Below, one piece after another: positions 32,756-44,355 of a stretch of 64,000 bases of DNA. This stretch comes from Amylostereum areolatum (Eukaryota; Basidiomycota; Agaricomycetes; Russulales; Stereaceae). The position numbers were made by a program, and so were the translations under genes. Numbering within the stretch: the stretch's first letter is position 1; the number at the start of each line of letters is the position of its first letter. The stretch covers positions 1 to 64,000 of the forward strand of contig SAXG01000044.1 of assembly GCA_012932865.1 (NCBI GenBank). The letters are read 5' to 3'. The notes beneath the pieces were generated by a model. The model was not told where the DNA came from. It was given only the letters and a program-made list of their open reading frames with translations, and made no database searches.

Positions 32756-35004
32756 ATGCGCCTTACCCAGACATTCCTTGTACTCCTCATTTCTCTTGCT
32801 AGCGGAGTCTATCCTGCCACCGTCACCGAGAACCTTGTTATATCCAATGTGGACCTGTCTCCCGATGGCTATGAACGGTCGTGAGTGCTAGTGTACGCGC
32901 AGGTCTGCCATCGCTCATCGATTTCCAGTACCGTTGTCGCCAACGGAGCCTTCCCTGGCCCTCTTCTCTCTGCGAATAAGGGCGACACCTTCCAGATCAA
33001 TGTCACGGACTCGTTGACGGATACTGGCATGCCTGTTATTACCACCATTGTAAGTAATCTACCTTTTTGTATCTCACAGTGTCAGTCGTCTTACAAGCGA
33101 GTAGCACTGGCACGGTCTCTTCCAATCTGGCTCCACCGAGATGGACGGTGTCTCGATGGTCAGCCAATGCCCAATCATCCCCGGCAACTCATACACCTAC
33201 AACTTCTCCGTCCCCGATCAAGCTGGGACTTACTGGTAAATGTCGGTCGGCTGTCTTTTTTACCATACCTCACCTTTCTGCCAGGTATCACTCCCACCAA
33301 GAGGCTCAATATTGTGACGGCCTCCGCGGTCCCCTCGTGCTGTACGACCCCGACGACCCACACGCGGATCTCTACGATGTCGATAACAGTAAGTGCGTGT
33401 TCCACCTGGATAGGCGACCATCCTGACCATTAGCGCGTAGGTTCGACTGTCATCACTTTGTCTGATTGGTACCACTACCTGAGCCCCGACGCTCCCGCCG
33501 TGGCTAATCCCAGCGCGACCCTTATCAATGGTCTTGGTCGATACGATGGCGGCACAGACACCGACCTCGCTGTCATCAGCGTTGAATCTGGAAAACGGTA
33601 ATTCAATGCCCAACCCTGCTCACTCGCCTACACTAGCTGATCCTTCCTGCTAGTTACCGCTTCCGTATTGTGTCTATGTCCTGCGATCCCAACTTCACGT
33701 TCTCGATCGATAATCACACGTTCACCATCATCGAAGTCGACGGCGTCAACTCCCAGCCCCTTGAAGTCGACCAAATTCAGATTTTCGCTGGGCAACGATA
33801 CTCCGTCGTTGTAAGTCCTTGACTTGGGAAACCTTTCGTGAGCTCATGAGGTTGTTTGCTGCAGCTGTCTGCGGATCAGGACGTGGATAACTACTGGGTT
33901 CGTGCGCTTCCGAACACCAACGGTGCCTCGTACGACGACGGTTTGAACTCGGCTATTCTCCGCTACGTTGGAGCCAACGAGACAGACCCCACTACGTCCG
34001 ATACCAGTGGCAGCGTCCCGATGGTTGAAACTGACTTGCATGTATGTCCGATTAAGCATTGTTACCCAAGTCGCATGCTCATAATACATTATTCTAGCCA
34101 CTCGAGACCACGGCAGTTGTACGCTAACCCTCCCACTTTCTCCTGCTTCCCACCTAATCTGTTGCTAGCCTGGAACAGCCGGCGTCGGAGAGGCCGACAT
34201 CAACCTGACCTTTAACCTCGACTTCGTACGTTCAAGCAACTCATTAGCATTTGCATGTTTTTTCTTATCATATATCCCATCAGTCCAATGCGCTATTCAC
34301 GATCAACGATGTCTCATTCACGCCCCCGTCGGTTCCTGTTCTCCTCCAGGTTTTAAGTGGATCGACGACGGCTGCGTCGCTTCTCCCTAACGGCAGTGTG
34401 TACACGCTCGAGAGCAACAAGGTTGTTGAAGTGACGATTCCGGGAGGGACTGCTGGCGCTCCTCACCCGTAAGTCTCTCCCACCCTTGTCATTCCATGGA
34501 CTGATTTTCAATCTTGTTTAGATTCCACTTGCACGGCGTGAGTATCTTATTGCCGCGGGAATGCGTACATGGATTAATCATTGACATATCCACCAATCAC
34601 AGCACAACTTCTGGGTGGTACGCAGCGCCGGTAACTCCACGTACAATTACGTGGACCCTATCGTTCGCGATGTCGTGAGCACTGGTACCACCGGTGACGA
34701 GGTGACGTTCCGCTTCACCACTGACAACCCTGGCCCTTGGTTCCTTCACTGCCACATCGACTGGCATCTCGCTGCGTGCGCATTCAACCTCGTTTTCCTG
34801 AACGGGTACGTAATTGACATGCTATGCGATTTCCAGCGGTCTTGCGGTCGTCTTCGTTGAGGCTCCCACTGAGGTCACTGAGTCGCCTTCCGGTATATAC
34901 CTTCCTTTATACATCTATTGCTCTCACTCGCACTCATACCATACTTTCGCCCTCCAGATGCTTGGGAGGACCTTTGCCCCACCTACAACGACTACATTGC
35001 CTAG
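32756..35004 (+). CDS. Secreted laccase (multicopper oxidase)
   Basis: Oxidises phenols and lignin-related compounds with reduction of O2 to water, outside the cell. Signal peptide: [20 protein letters not shown]. Copper-ligand signatures in order: [15 protein letters not shown] after an intron ending about 33103, [18 protein letters not shown], then FHLHG plus [11 protein letters not shown] split by an intron, and [19 protein letters not shown]. All ten His and the type-1 Cys are present. N-glycosylation sites include NVTD, NFSV and NSTY. About 11 short introns were traced, all in frame. The protein ends [15 protein letters not shown] at 35004. Its length is in the usual range of about 520 residues. 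Confidence 0.95.
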
Positions 35005-35517
35005 ACCTTCCCCTCTATCCCGACTTCTTGTCACTCATCCATTTGTTTTCGCACTGCATGTTTCCGTGTTTTTATTGACCCCCTCGGTTTCGGATTGATC
35101 TCCTCGCATCCCTCTTGGACAGTCTGGGCCTATTCTAGTGGGGTTATTTGGCACAGGGTTTAAATTGGTTCGTTTGTTCGACAGTCTCTGTCGAAGGTTG
35201 TCGTCGATTATCCTGGGACATTCATTTCATGGACTTCATATAAAATGTATAATTATAGCAGAGAGTTATACCGAGTATGGAACAAGTCAACGACACCTCC
35301 ATGATACGGGTGTCAACTAGTGGAGGATGCGCACACAATATAAGTGATACAATGTCAGAACGAGCCTCGGGGTATTTACTGTTCGATGGTCGTGGGAGAG
35401 GGCGGCGAGATGCAATTCAGAGGATACTTACTCAGGAATGAATCAAGGATCCACTAGAGCAATGCCAGACATTGAGAATCATCGTCTACAGAACATCTGA
35501 TATCGAAAGCCCGCGAG
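35005..35517. other. Convergent spacer, laccase / NOC1
   Basis: 513 bp between two convergent stop codons; AT-richer than the flanking genes and without coding signal. Confidence 0.5.
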
Positions 35518-38500
35518 CTACACATTATCCTCTAGCCCGTCCTCGATCATCCGGGCATAGTCTTCGTAGCTGGCAAACATCGGTAATGAGCGCAGTTTCT
35601 TTCTCTTGCCTTTCTCATCATCTCCACGTTTCCTTTTCCCGCCCTTCCCACTCTCCTCACCAAACCCGGCCCACTCTTCTGCGTCACCTGTGCCCGACCC
35701 TTCATATTCAATGAGGCCGTTTGGTACATCGGCATCGAGGTCAAGAAGGTCGTCCTCATCCGAGCCTTCAGCAAAGGAAAACGCGTCGTCGTCGTCAGCC
35801 GGTTGAGCGCCATTTTTAGTGCGGGCATCTTCGTCGGCACCGTCAACGTCCTCGGAACCGTCATCACTGTCCTCTTCATCTTCCACTTCATCGGCACTGT
35901 CCTCATCAGCTTCTACCTCATCGTCACTGTCGTCCAGGCCGTCCGGAAGATCATCACTGTCGTCGACGTCCTCTAGGAGATCGTCGTCACCTCCCACCTT
36001 CGGCATAGAGGCTTTCATAGCCTATGATATACAGTCAATGAGAGAGACACAAATACGCAGAAAAAGGAACATGCCTTCCAGATTTCCGCCTCCTCAGTGT
36101 CACTGCCCTCGTCGTCACTGCCTTCTACATGCTCTTCCACCTCATCGCCTGACTCATCACCTGGTCTCCCTCTCCTTTTATCCGCTTTCGCCGACTTGGC
36201 CTTTTCCTTTTCGTGCTTCTGGGAGAAGTATTTGTGGAAGAAAAGCTGTGTAGAACAAATTATAAGGTCTCATACGACGGGAGATGCGATGTCACGCACT
36301 TGGTCAACTGGGACACTACCCTCGCTGCGCTTCCACCACCCCTCTTCGTTCACAGGGCCTTCCTGTGCGTCACCCCGCAGTTTTCGTACACCCTCACCTT
36401 CTGGCGCGGCTCCGGGTTGCATGGCGCTCGCCCCCTTTGCTTTGACCTTTTTCGGATTTTTGTATATAAAGCGGTCAAGGAAGTGGGTCAAAGTGTGTAG
36501 GTTGAGGTCTGGGCTACTTGTTAGTGGTTGTCTTGACAGCAGCTGTCTGGCGAGGAGGGAGAGTGTCGGGTGGGCATGATGCAGGAGAGGCGTCTAGGAT
36601 GAAAGACATGAGGGTCGTACACACACAGGCATTGCGGAAGAGGAATATACTCACGAGCTCCCAAAGGGGTGACGAAGACGCGTGCGCATACTGTGGATCA
36701 CGCTTGCGAGGGTCGTAGTCCTCTGATTCAGACGTTGGTGGTACTGGAGGTTTTGATACCATCGTCTTCAAGCCAATGACGTTGTCGAACAACTGGAGGG
36801 TAAATCAGCAGGGGAGTTTTCACATACTAGATAACGTGAACCGACTTCGCCCAGTAGCCACAGTCCACCCGCGACAAACTCAGTCCCGCCGAAGCCACCT
36901 ACTAACACCTGGCAGAAACGCTTTACAAAAGCTTTAACTCGCTCCGTATCCGTGTCGGTTTTCAGGCTTTTGAATAACAAGTTGAGGTACATGGCCTGTT
37001 TGTTTGATGCAAACAGACGCGCGTCGTGCAGCGTCGCGTACAAAGTACGGTAGTATCTTGCCGCTACAGCACTGGTCGATGTGCTGGTACCAGGTTCGTT
37101 TTGGGATGCCGAAACGCTCGTAGGTAAGGAAACAACGATATGGTGGATGAGGGTAAGCGCCTGCAGAGTGATGTTGAACGTGGATGTATGCGTTATGAGG
37201 AAGAGCGTGTCCATGTGTCTCTGGAACCTATGGAAGAGTATAATCAGTGAAAGTGGGTGGTGAATAGACGGGGAGGGCTACACACTCAACATCCTCACCA
37301 CCGAAGCGAGCGAAGGGCATGGCGCGGTTGACTCCCGTAAGGATTGAGCTCACGAGCCGCGAATTTTCATCCTGGACCTCTGCGAATCCTGCTGCACCTT
37401 GAATTTCCTTCGCCTTGCCCTTATCTTTCCCTTTACCGTGGTTCCCTCGGTCCACCCTACCCTTACCATTCTGCTTAGGGACAGGGTCCGTCGCCTCCGC
37501 ATCTTCTGGTACGCTCCGTTCGCCAACGACCTCGCGGAAGATACGAAAGTACACGTCCATGAGTGCGCGAGCGGCCATGCGATCAGTTTCCGACGTAGTA
37601 AGCACGACTTGGTTTAGCGTGATCGCCGCATAGTACCGTGCGTGAACGTTCCAGGTGCTTCGATCTTGAGGTCGCGCTGGTTCCGGTTTCTTGGTCTTGT
37701 CTTCCTCGTCAAACTTGATATGCGTGTTCGGCTTGGATGCAGGGGGGTGAGCCGCTAGCGAACTTGATGTGGAAGCGGAAGACGGTCGCATGACGAGCGC
37801 TGTGATCTCGCGGATCACGATGGTCTTCATGGCGGGATGCTTTTGCAGTAATTGGAGCAAGTAATACGATGCTCGCGAGCAAATGGATTTGTCCGTGTCG
37901 CCCTGCGTCTAGAGTTAGACGGGACTCGTGTAGACAGATGATGATCACGAACGAGCTTGTTAACCAAAAGGCGCAAAAGATTGTGCTCTTGCTCAGGTCG
38001 TTCGCAGAGTAGGGTGTATATGAAGGTTAGGGTCTGCGTTCGAACGTAGCTCAAAGTATCCAGGGATAACGCCTGCGTTCAAGTGAGCAACATGCAGCCA
38101 ATCGCCGAATAGTGCTCACCTCCAATGTTTGCAGAAGAGAGAAGAAATACTTCTTGAGCCAGTCTTCGAAATACCAGAGGAGAAGGTGTTGATCGGTGAC
38201 AGACGGGTGGAGGAGGGGCTGATCACGGAAATACCTGCAAGCACTGAGAACGAGAACAAAAGCGAGTGTGTTCGCACTCACTTGAGTTTTCGGGTAGGTG
38301 CTCCCCCGCCTATCCACCAATCGACGATGGCTCTAGCCGCCTTTAGCCGTTCATCGCGTCCTCCCGCCCGTCCGTTCCCTTTCTCTCCATCTTTCGGTCC
38401 GCCGCCGCCCTTTCCCTTGTCGGCCATGCCCCTCAGCACATCGAGGGCACGAGTGTTATGCAGTGGTGAGCTCTGCACCATGAGCGTAAGTGCGCTCAGC

Positions 38501-39335
38501 CTATCACTGAGAGTGCCGGATGCTAGGACGTTTTTGAGGAACGCTTGATCTGAGGAAGAGGAGACCAGGCTGGCATTGGGGGAGGAAGAGAAGTGAGAAA
38601 GTTCTGCAGCGTGCAGATTGGCCGCCGTCGCGGCGAGTGTAGAAATTTGAGATGCTGATGGTGTTGGAAGGGAGGAGACTGGAGATAGGGAGGGCAGGAG
38701 GTTGTACCAGTCAGCGGCAGGGGAGAACATGAGTTTGGAATTTTTCGGGAGCTGAACAACAGAAGTGTTGACCGCGGGAACAGGAGGCGGAGGCGGGGCA
38801 GGTGTCGCCGGTTCGTGTTTCTTTTCGTGACCCTTCTTCTCGCGTTTCTTTTCGCCTTTAGGCCTTGAAGAATCCGCGTCGGCAGGTTTAGACGCAGTGG
38901 ACGCTTTGTGAACGTCCTTCTTCTCGCGTTTCTTGTCCCGCTTGGGCGCGTTATCCTCGCGTTCTACAGTGCCGTGATCATCTGAACCAGAAGAGAGTTT
39001 GAGACCCTTGAGGAACTTTGATACGTCTTTTGATAGAGCGGGCTAGAAACAGCTTGTCAGTAGAGGGAAGATTCAATACCCTGTAAAACACGCACGTCCT
39101 CGACGCCTTTTCCCTGGATGCCCCCATCGTCATTGACATCCTTCAAAAGCTCGACATCTGCATCATCTCCACCCAGTGCAATAACATGATCCTTCAAGGA
39201 GCTCTTCTTTCCTTTGCCCTTCTTCTCCGCATGGGACTTCGCGTCCGACGCCGTTTTTGAGTATTTGTGACGCGATTTTTCAGGAAGAGCCGTGACTTTA
39301 GAAGGTTCACCTTTGTCCTTGCGCAATCGGCCCAT
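35518..39335 (-). CDS. MAK21: Ribosome-biogenesis factor Noc1/Mak21 (CEBPZ family)
   Basis: Nucleolar CBF/Mak21-domain protein that binds Noc2 and is needed for 60S subunit maturation. It starts MGRLRKDKGEPSKVTALPEK at 39335 with a Lys-rich, NLS-like N-terminus. The helical repeat region contains DQHLLLWYFEDWLKKYFFSL, TYVRTQTLTFIYTLLCERP-like sequence, DKSICSRASYYLLQLLQKHP and HARYYAAITLNQ. The CBF core has RYYRTLYATLHDARL, YLNLLFKSLKTD, ESEDYDPRKRDPQYAHA and SPLWEL, then LFFHKYFSQKHEKEKAKSAK. The C-terminal acidic tail (long Asp/Glu runs at 35830-36000) ends KLRSLPMFASYEDYARMI. Many short introns, no break seen. Length about 1,030 residues, normal for the family. Confidence 0.93.
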
Positions 39336-39695
39336 TGGTGTGATAAGCCAGGAAAGCGAATGCAGTAGTGACAAGATGCAGGGGTGAGGGTAGAGACTGG
39401 GGAGTGAAGGAAATATTTGCGCTCTGCGGGCCGCTGAAACCGGGCGTCTGATGCCGTCGGGGGTGGAAGTCGAGTTCAAGACTTCAACTATATTCGACCT
39501 GGTATCTGCAAACGAATTTGCTGCACAGCTACTTAGCTGGAAATAGGTATCTTCGAATATAAAACTAGGAAGCATACAATACAGTACAGGAATGAGGGCA
39601 AATCCCTCATTCAGGAAGTAGACAATGCAGGTATGGTATGGTATGTATCATACACTCGGAATCTACGCACCGGCAGCTCTATAGGTATCTTCGCC
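39336..39695. other. Spacer, NOC1 promoter and CNNM 3' side
   Basis: 360 bp between the NOC1 start and the downstream end of the next minus-strand gene. Frames here are shadows of the NOC1 leader. No TATA box seen. Confidence 0.45.
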
Positions 39696-42600
39696 TCACT
39701 CTACCCCCCTCTCCTCAGCAACCACATCATCGTTGTCCTTATCCGGGCCAGCTTTGTCCTTCTGCTCAGGTATCCTGTCCTCTTCCTCGGCCGGCTGACG
39801 ATCTGACTCTAGGCTGAGTCCTTTCACCCTCTCTGCGACCACGATCCCGCCTGCGCCGCTCTTGAACCTCCCCTTGCCCCCGCTGGGAGTGGCCGAGCGC
39901 GAGACAACTCCACTGGTAGCTGATTGACCCGCACGACGCGTGCGACTACGGTCGATAAGGGCCTCCAAGGGCGTCTGCGCGCTCTGCAACGGGCGAGGAG
40001 CAAGCGTTGCCGATTCGGGGAAACTGGCCACGGTGATCGGGGTAATGGGCTGATCGGGGACGGGCTCCTTAACCTCGACTTCATCCTCGTCTTCGTCCTC
40101 TACGTCTGCCAACTTTTCTTCCTTCTCGTCCTCGTGCACGGTTGAGGCGTCTGACTTGACAACCGGGGCATCGTGGGGAACAGGGGGAGCGCTGCGACTG
40201 CGAGCAAGGAAGCTGAGGCCTTTAAGAGCGGGGAGGGCGATGGGACGGTAAAGAGGAGTCGTGAAATTTGTTTGAGTAGAGGCGGGTGTGGTGATGACTA
40301 TAGACGGCGTAGCAGGAGGAACACCGTCGTCGCGCAATTGAGGAGCGGAACCACGGTGTTTGAGAGTACGCTGGGCGACATGTTCAGACTTGGGCGGAAC
40401 ATAATGAGAGACTTCGCCGTGGCCCGCGCCTTCTGTGTCGAACTCATCGTAAATCTCCTCGCCAATGAGCTCTTCAAGGACGTCTTCGAGGGTGATGATA
40501 CCAAGCGGGGCGACATTGGGATCAAAGCCCATCAAGAACTGAATCGTTGTCAGAATGCGCATAACGTATGCCTACAAAACATGGACGCACCTCGTTTGCA
40601 CCTTCTTTACCAAGGACAGCATCGGCAGGCATACTCTGCTCTCGACCAGGAGCAAAAACGGCTTGGACCAGACTGGGTTTCTTGGCCTTGGTTGGATCTT
40701 CACTAGGTTCTGCCTGTGACGCTTCGCCTTCGCCTTCCACGACACCCATCTCAACGTCCTGGATCCGAGCGCGTTTCCGACCCTTGCTCTTCTTCTTGCC
40801 GAACAAAAAGTGTTTGCTGCCACTGCCTTCACCGTCCGCAAAGTCCTTCTCGGAAACGCCTTCACCACCAAGTGTTTCGTCGCGTATGCCAAACGTGCCC
40901 TCGGCAGTAGCTGTAGACTCGTTGCTAGAAGCGGAGCCCTTGCGAAGCATGCGAAAGCGAGATTTGTGAGGCGAAGTGGGGGTATCGTCATCAGAATCGG
41001 AGTCGCTCGAGTCGGAGATGCCGACACGATCTTTGATTCGTTGTGTCAGACCCTTCTTGACGGCCTTCTTTACGCTGGCAGCCTTTTCGAGGGTGAGACG
41101 TGAGACGATGGCCATGTGCGAGCGACCCTCTTGAAAGCGGTCAAGAATACCCAGGAGCGGCTCGTTCTGCGCAACCGCAGGCACTTTGTTTAGAGGGATC
41201 TTCCGAACAGGAACAGCGTCTGTAAACCGTTGGTAAGCGTCGCATATGATTAAAGAAGGGTAAACGCACCTTTGGGATCGAGAAGAACACACTGTTTTAC
41301 CAACAGAATGCCAAGGATCTTCTTGACCGGTTCGCTGACGTTGGGAAGTTCGACTTCTTCATAGACGGGGATTCGACTGTGACCTGTCAGACAAATCTTG
41401 CGAAGAGTTTCATAGTCAAGTTTGGCGTCTATTGATAGCATGAAGACGTCCTCGATCTTGGTCATGGCCTAAGAAGTCCGTCAGCACGTCGCGGGGAAAA
41501 GATTGGGCTGGGGAGCGCACCTGTCTGGCCATTTTCTCTTGCAGATCGAGGGTAGCACCGATGATATTAACCGTGTCGGTACGAAGATCGCCACCAAACT
41601 CGCCGACGGACGAGTGAAGAGCAATAAGCTCCTTAAGTTCTGTTCAACCTTGCCATGAGAAACATTTGAGTACAGAGAAATAATACACGCACCGGCCCTA
41701 CGATAAATGATACCGTGGTGCGGACCAAGAGCGAACTCCAAAAGTTTGGCCACCGGCCATGCTACAAGGCCCTATTCCGAGAGAGAATCAGGTGACTTGA
41801 ACGCGGACAGAGTAGCCAGCAGCCTACCAAAGTCCAAAGCAAGACGTGCATAAAGGGTGCCATCTTGGCGCCGACGTAGAGCCCGTGACGCGTACAGACT
41901 GATTGGGGAATGACTTCCGAAAAGCTGCAAAAGAGACAATCAGCAACAGAGCGAGGGTGATCGCAACTTTGAGAAGATGATCGTAGCCGGAAGAGTATTC
42001 TGACTCGGGCGCAAAATGCTCAACTCTGACAGACGCTCGTCTTGCGACATCATGCATCAGGTTCTTCGACTGGCCCCAAGGCCGGATACTCAAATTTGAG
42101 TTATTGCCTTAAGTTCGTCTCGGGGCCTTGTATGACGTCACGCACGCGAGACTCGAGTATGGGCAAGTGGGACAAATGTGCAAAGCATTGGTTGCTGAGG
42201 ATGAAATATACTACTCACATGACGATCAGAGCTGTAGAAACAACAACGGCCTCGAACCCGCCACCAAGGACGGGGTCGGCTATGACGGGCAGGGTTTCGT
42301 TTGTGATCATATTCGCCAGAAGGAGGGTCACGAGGAGTAGATGCCCGTTCTTACGAATGGGCTTGATTTTCTCAGCGTACTTGCGCTGCTCACTGAGAGA
42401 GGAAGGGGAGAGCGGGGTTAGGCAGAGATGAGAGGGACAGGCGTGGTGGCGACGTACGGGGTTCCACTGATGCTGAGTACCTGCAATTGAGTTTCGTCGA
42501 GAGACATATAGCCCAGTGTTAGACCGGCAAATAAACCAGATAGTAGGACGAGGACGGGGATGAGTACGCCGCCAAGAACGATTTGGCCGTGAGTGGGGTC

Positions 42601-42735
42601 ATCACGCTTGACGTAGCGGTGAAGAGCGGCGCCGTCGCCAAAGTGGTTGGAGAAATTTGGAACATGTTGTGCAAGGGATGCTACGAGAGGCAGGAGGGAG
42701 GGGGACAACGGGCGTATAGATAGCGGAGAGACCAT
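39696..42735 (-). CDS. CNNM/Mam3-type DUF21 and CBS-domain membrane protein
   Basis: Relative of yeast Mam3 and animal CNNM magnesium/metal-homeostasis proteins. It starts MVSPLSIRPLSPSLLPLVAS at 42735 (a second ATG at 42798 would add 21 residues). The DUF21 transmembrane domain has LGGVLIPVLVLLSGLFAGLT, LGYMSLDETQLQVLS, HLLLVTLLLANMITNETLP and FSEVIPQSVCTRHGLYVGAK. The CBS pair has MTKIEDVFMLSIDAKLDYET, TGHSRIPVYEEVELP and, after an inserted Ser/Lys/Asp-rich loop of about 150 residues, APLGIITLEDVLEELIGEEI. A long disordered acidic tail follows, ending VVAEERGVE. The loop between CBS elements is an unusual insertion but common in fungal members. Probably vacuolar or endomembrane. Confidence 0.92.
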
Positions 42736-44355
42736 AGAAGTTCGGGGGCGCTTCTCCTGGCCGCCCGCAAGCCCCCTTCGCTTTATACCCCTCGCCACTA
42801 CCCCGCGCCGCGCACGTGACTCGCGACTCCTCTCCCGTTCTCCTCGCTCGCTCCAACCTGACCATCGTCATTCTTCTTAAGTCCTTTATCTGTGCGCCTG
42901 TGTTGCATCCTTGCCGCGGTGCCCCCAGGAGCCCCTCAGTCGCCTCACTGTCGAGGCTTGCAGCGCGCCACCCGGTTCGGCACTCGGCGAGCCACGAGGT
43001 TCCGAGGACGTGGCTTCACGAGGCTGTGCAATGACTCAATCGGGTATGTCATAGAAGTTCCCACGTTTTTAGGTTATCTCAATCTCGATTCTCGTCCCAA
43101 GTCCACTGCCAGTAAGTACATACTGTAACTCCTTCAGTCTCCTTGTCACTCTCCCTTACCGCCGTGAAGCTTGCAGCAAATCACCCCCGTGATCGTGTTC
43201 GGTCCGTATACTCCTCTCAAGCTCTCATGCCGGCGCGCGCGATCTCGCTTTACCGCGGTAGATGTGACGTGTCCAGGTTCTGCCTCCCATCACACGATAC
43301 CAGCCTCTCGGTTACTCTTATCAATGTCGCACACCGTTCCAGAGTACCCCTCCAGATCTCCAAAACCTGAGGCTGGAGCCCCGCACCTACTTGAACCCGC
43401 CTCCCTCGCTCGATAGCCATCGCGAAGGTGCGATAGAGTTGGACATGGACGTTTGGACGCCCGCGAAGGTACCCTCGTCTTGACAGAAGTCAGGGAACTC
43501 CAAGGGAACCCTTGCCACATCCCCTCCCGCTCTTCTGCCGACGTCGGCACTCGCGCGATCTTGCACGCAGCTTGCAAGCACCCGCTCATCCCACGGTGCG
43601 AATTCCGATTGCAACATCAGCCTTTCGATGTCACTGTACGATCCCATGACCGTATGTGCCGGATCTCTCGTGGCGTTCATTGATGCTCGATGTATGCGCA
43701 CCCGTCTCACCACATTTCGTACACGGTTATGGTCAGAAACAACCCCCAAGCGCTAGATACTGCTGCCGAAACGACCGTTGTGCGATAGCTCCAGGAGCGG
43801 GTTACTCTTCAAAGACCGGCGCGACCTAGGCGCGATTTCGAATGCATCGGTATGTTGGGGACCCAACCCATAATAACGAGCCGACATACGCAATCGGAGA
43901 TGAGTCGAATGCGTTATGCACGATGCACAGGGGGTTGCGACGGTGTCTATCGACCTCATGGGGGTAGAGTGCTTACATTGCGCGGAACAAATGGAGTGCT
44001 CGATGCTAGCGACCCCCAAAGTTCCAACATTTTAGATGACCGCGCAGGTGTAATTAATAACATTCGTGCATCGTGCTGTACCATCCGCGGAGTCTCTGTG
44101 CAGCGCTGTAGAGAGCTGGTAAGTAAGTAATGACTGAGATCGACAAGGTCGAGAGGATTCATAGATCGCACGTGACCACGGCACGCCGAAGTCGCGCGAG
44201 CGCGCAACCCAAACCTGAATCCTGATACACCCCTGCAGCCTGCGAAGGGGCTTAAAGACATGAAATCGCGCAAAGGACCACAGATTCCCTCAAACATCCT
44301 TTCTTAACTCTCGCTTTGGCCCATCTGGATACATACTTCAAGACCTTCCACGACG
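42736..44355. other. 1.6-kb region without a firm gene
   Basis: Between divergent start codons. At 43028-43370 a small spliced gene can be drawn (MTQSGYLNLDSRPKSTA joined past introns to SVYSSQALMPARAISLYRG), with GTAAGT and GTATGT donors, but no homology supports it. The rest shows no coding signal. Confidence 0.4.

Noticed and set aside
43028..43370. A possible small spliced gene starting MTQSGYLNLDSRP.
   Set aside because: Splice sites can be drawn, but two alternative frames compete after the last intron and no motif supports either.
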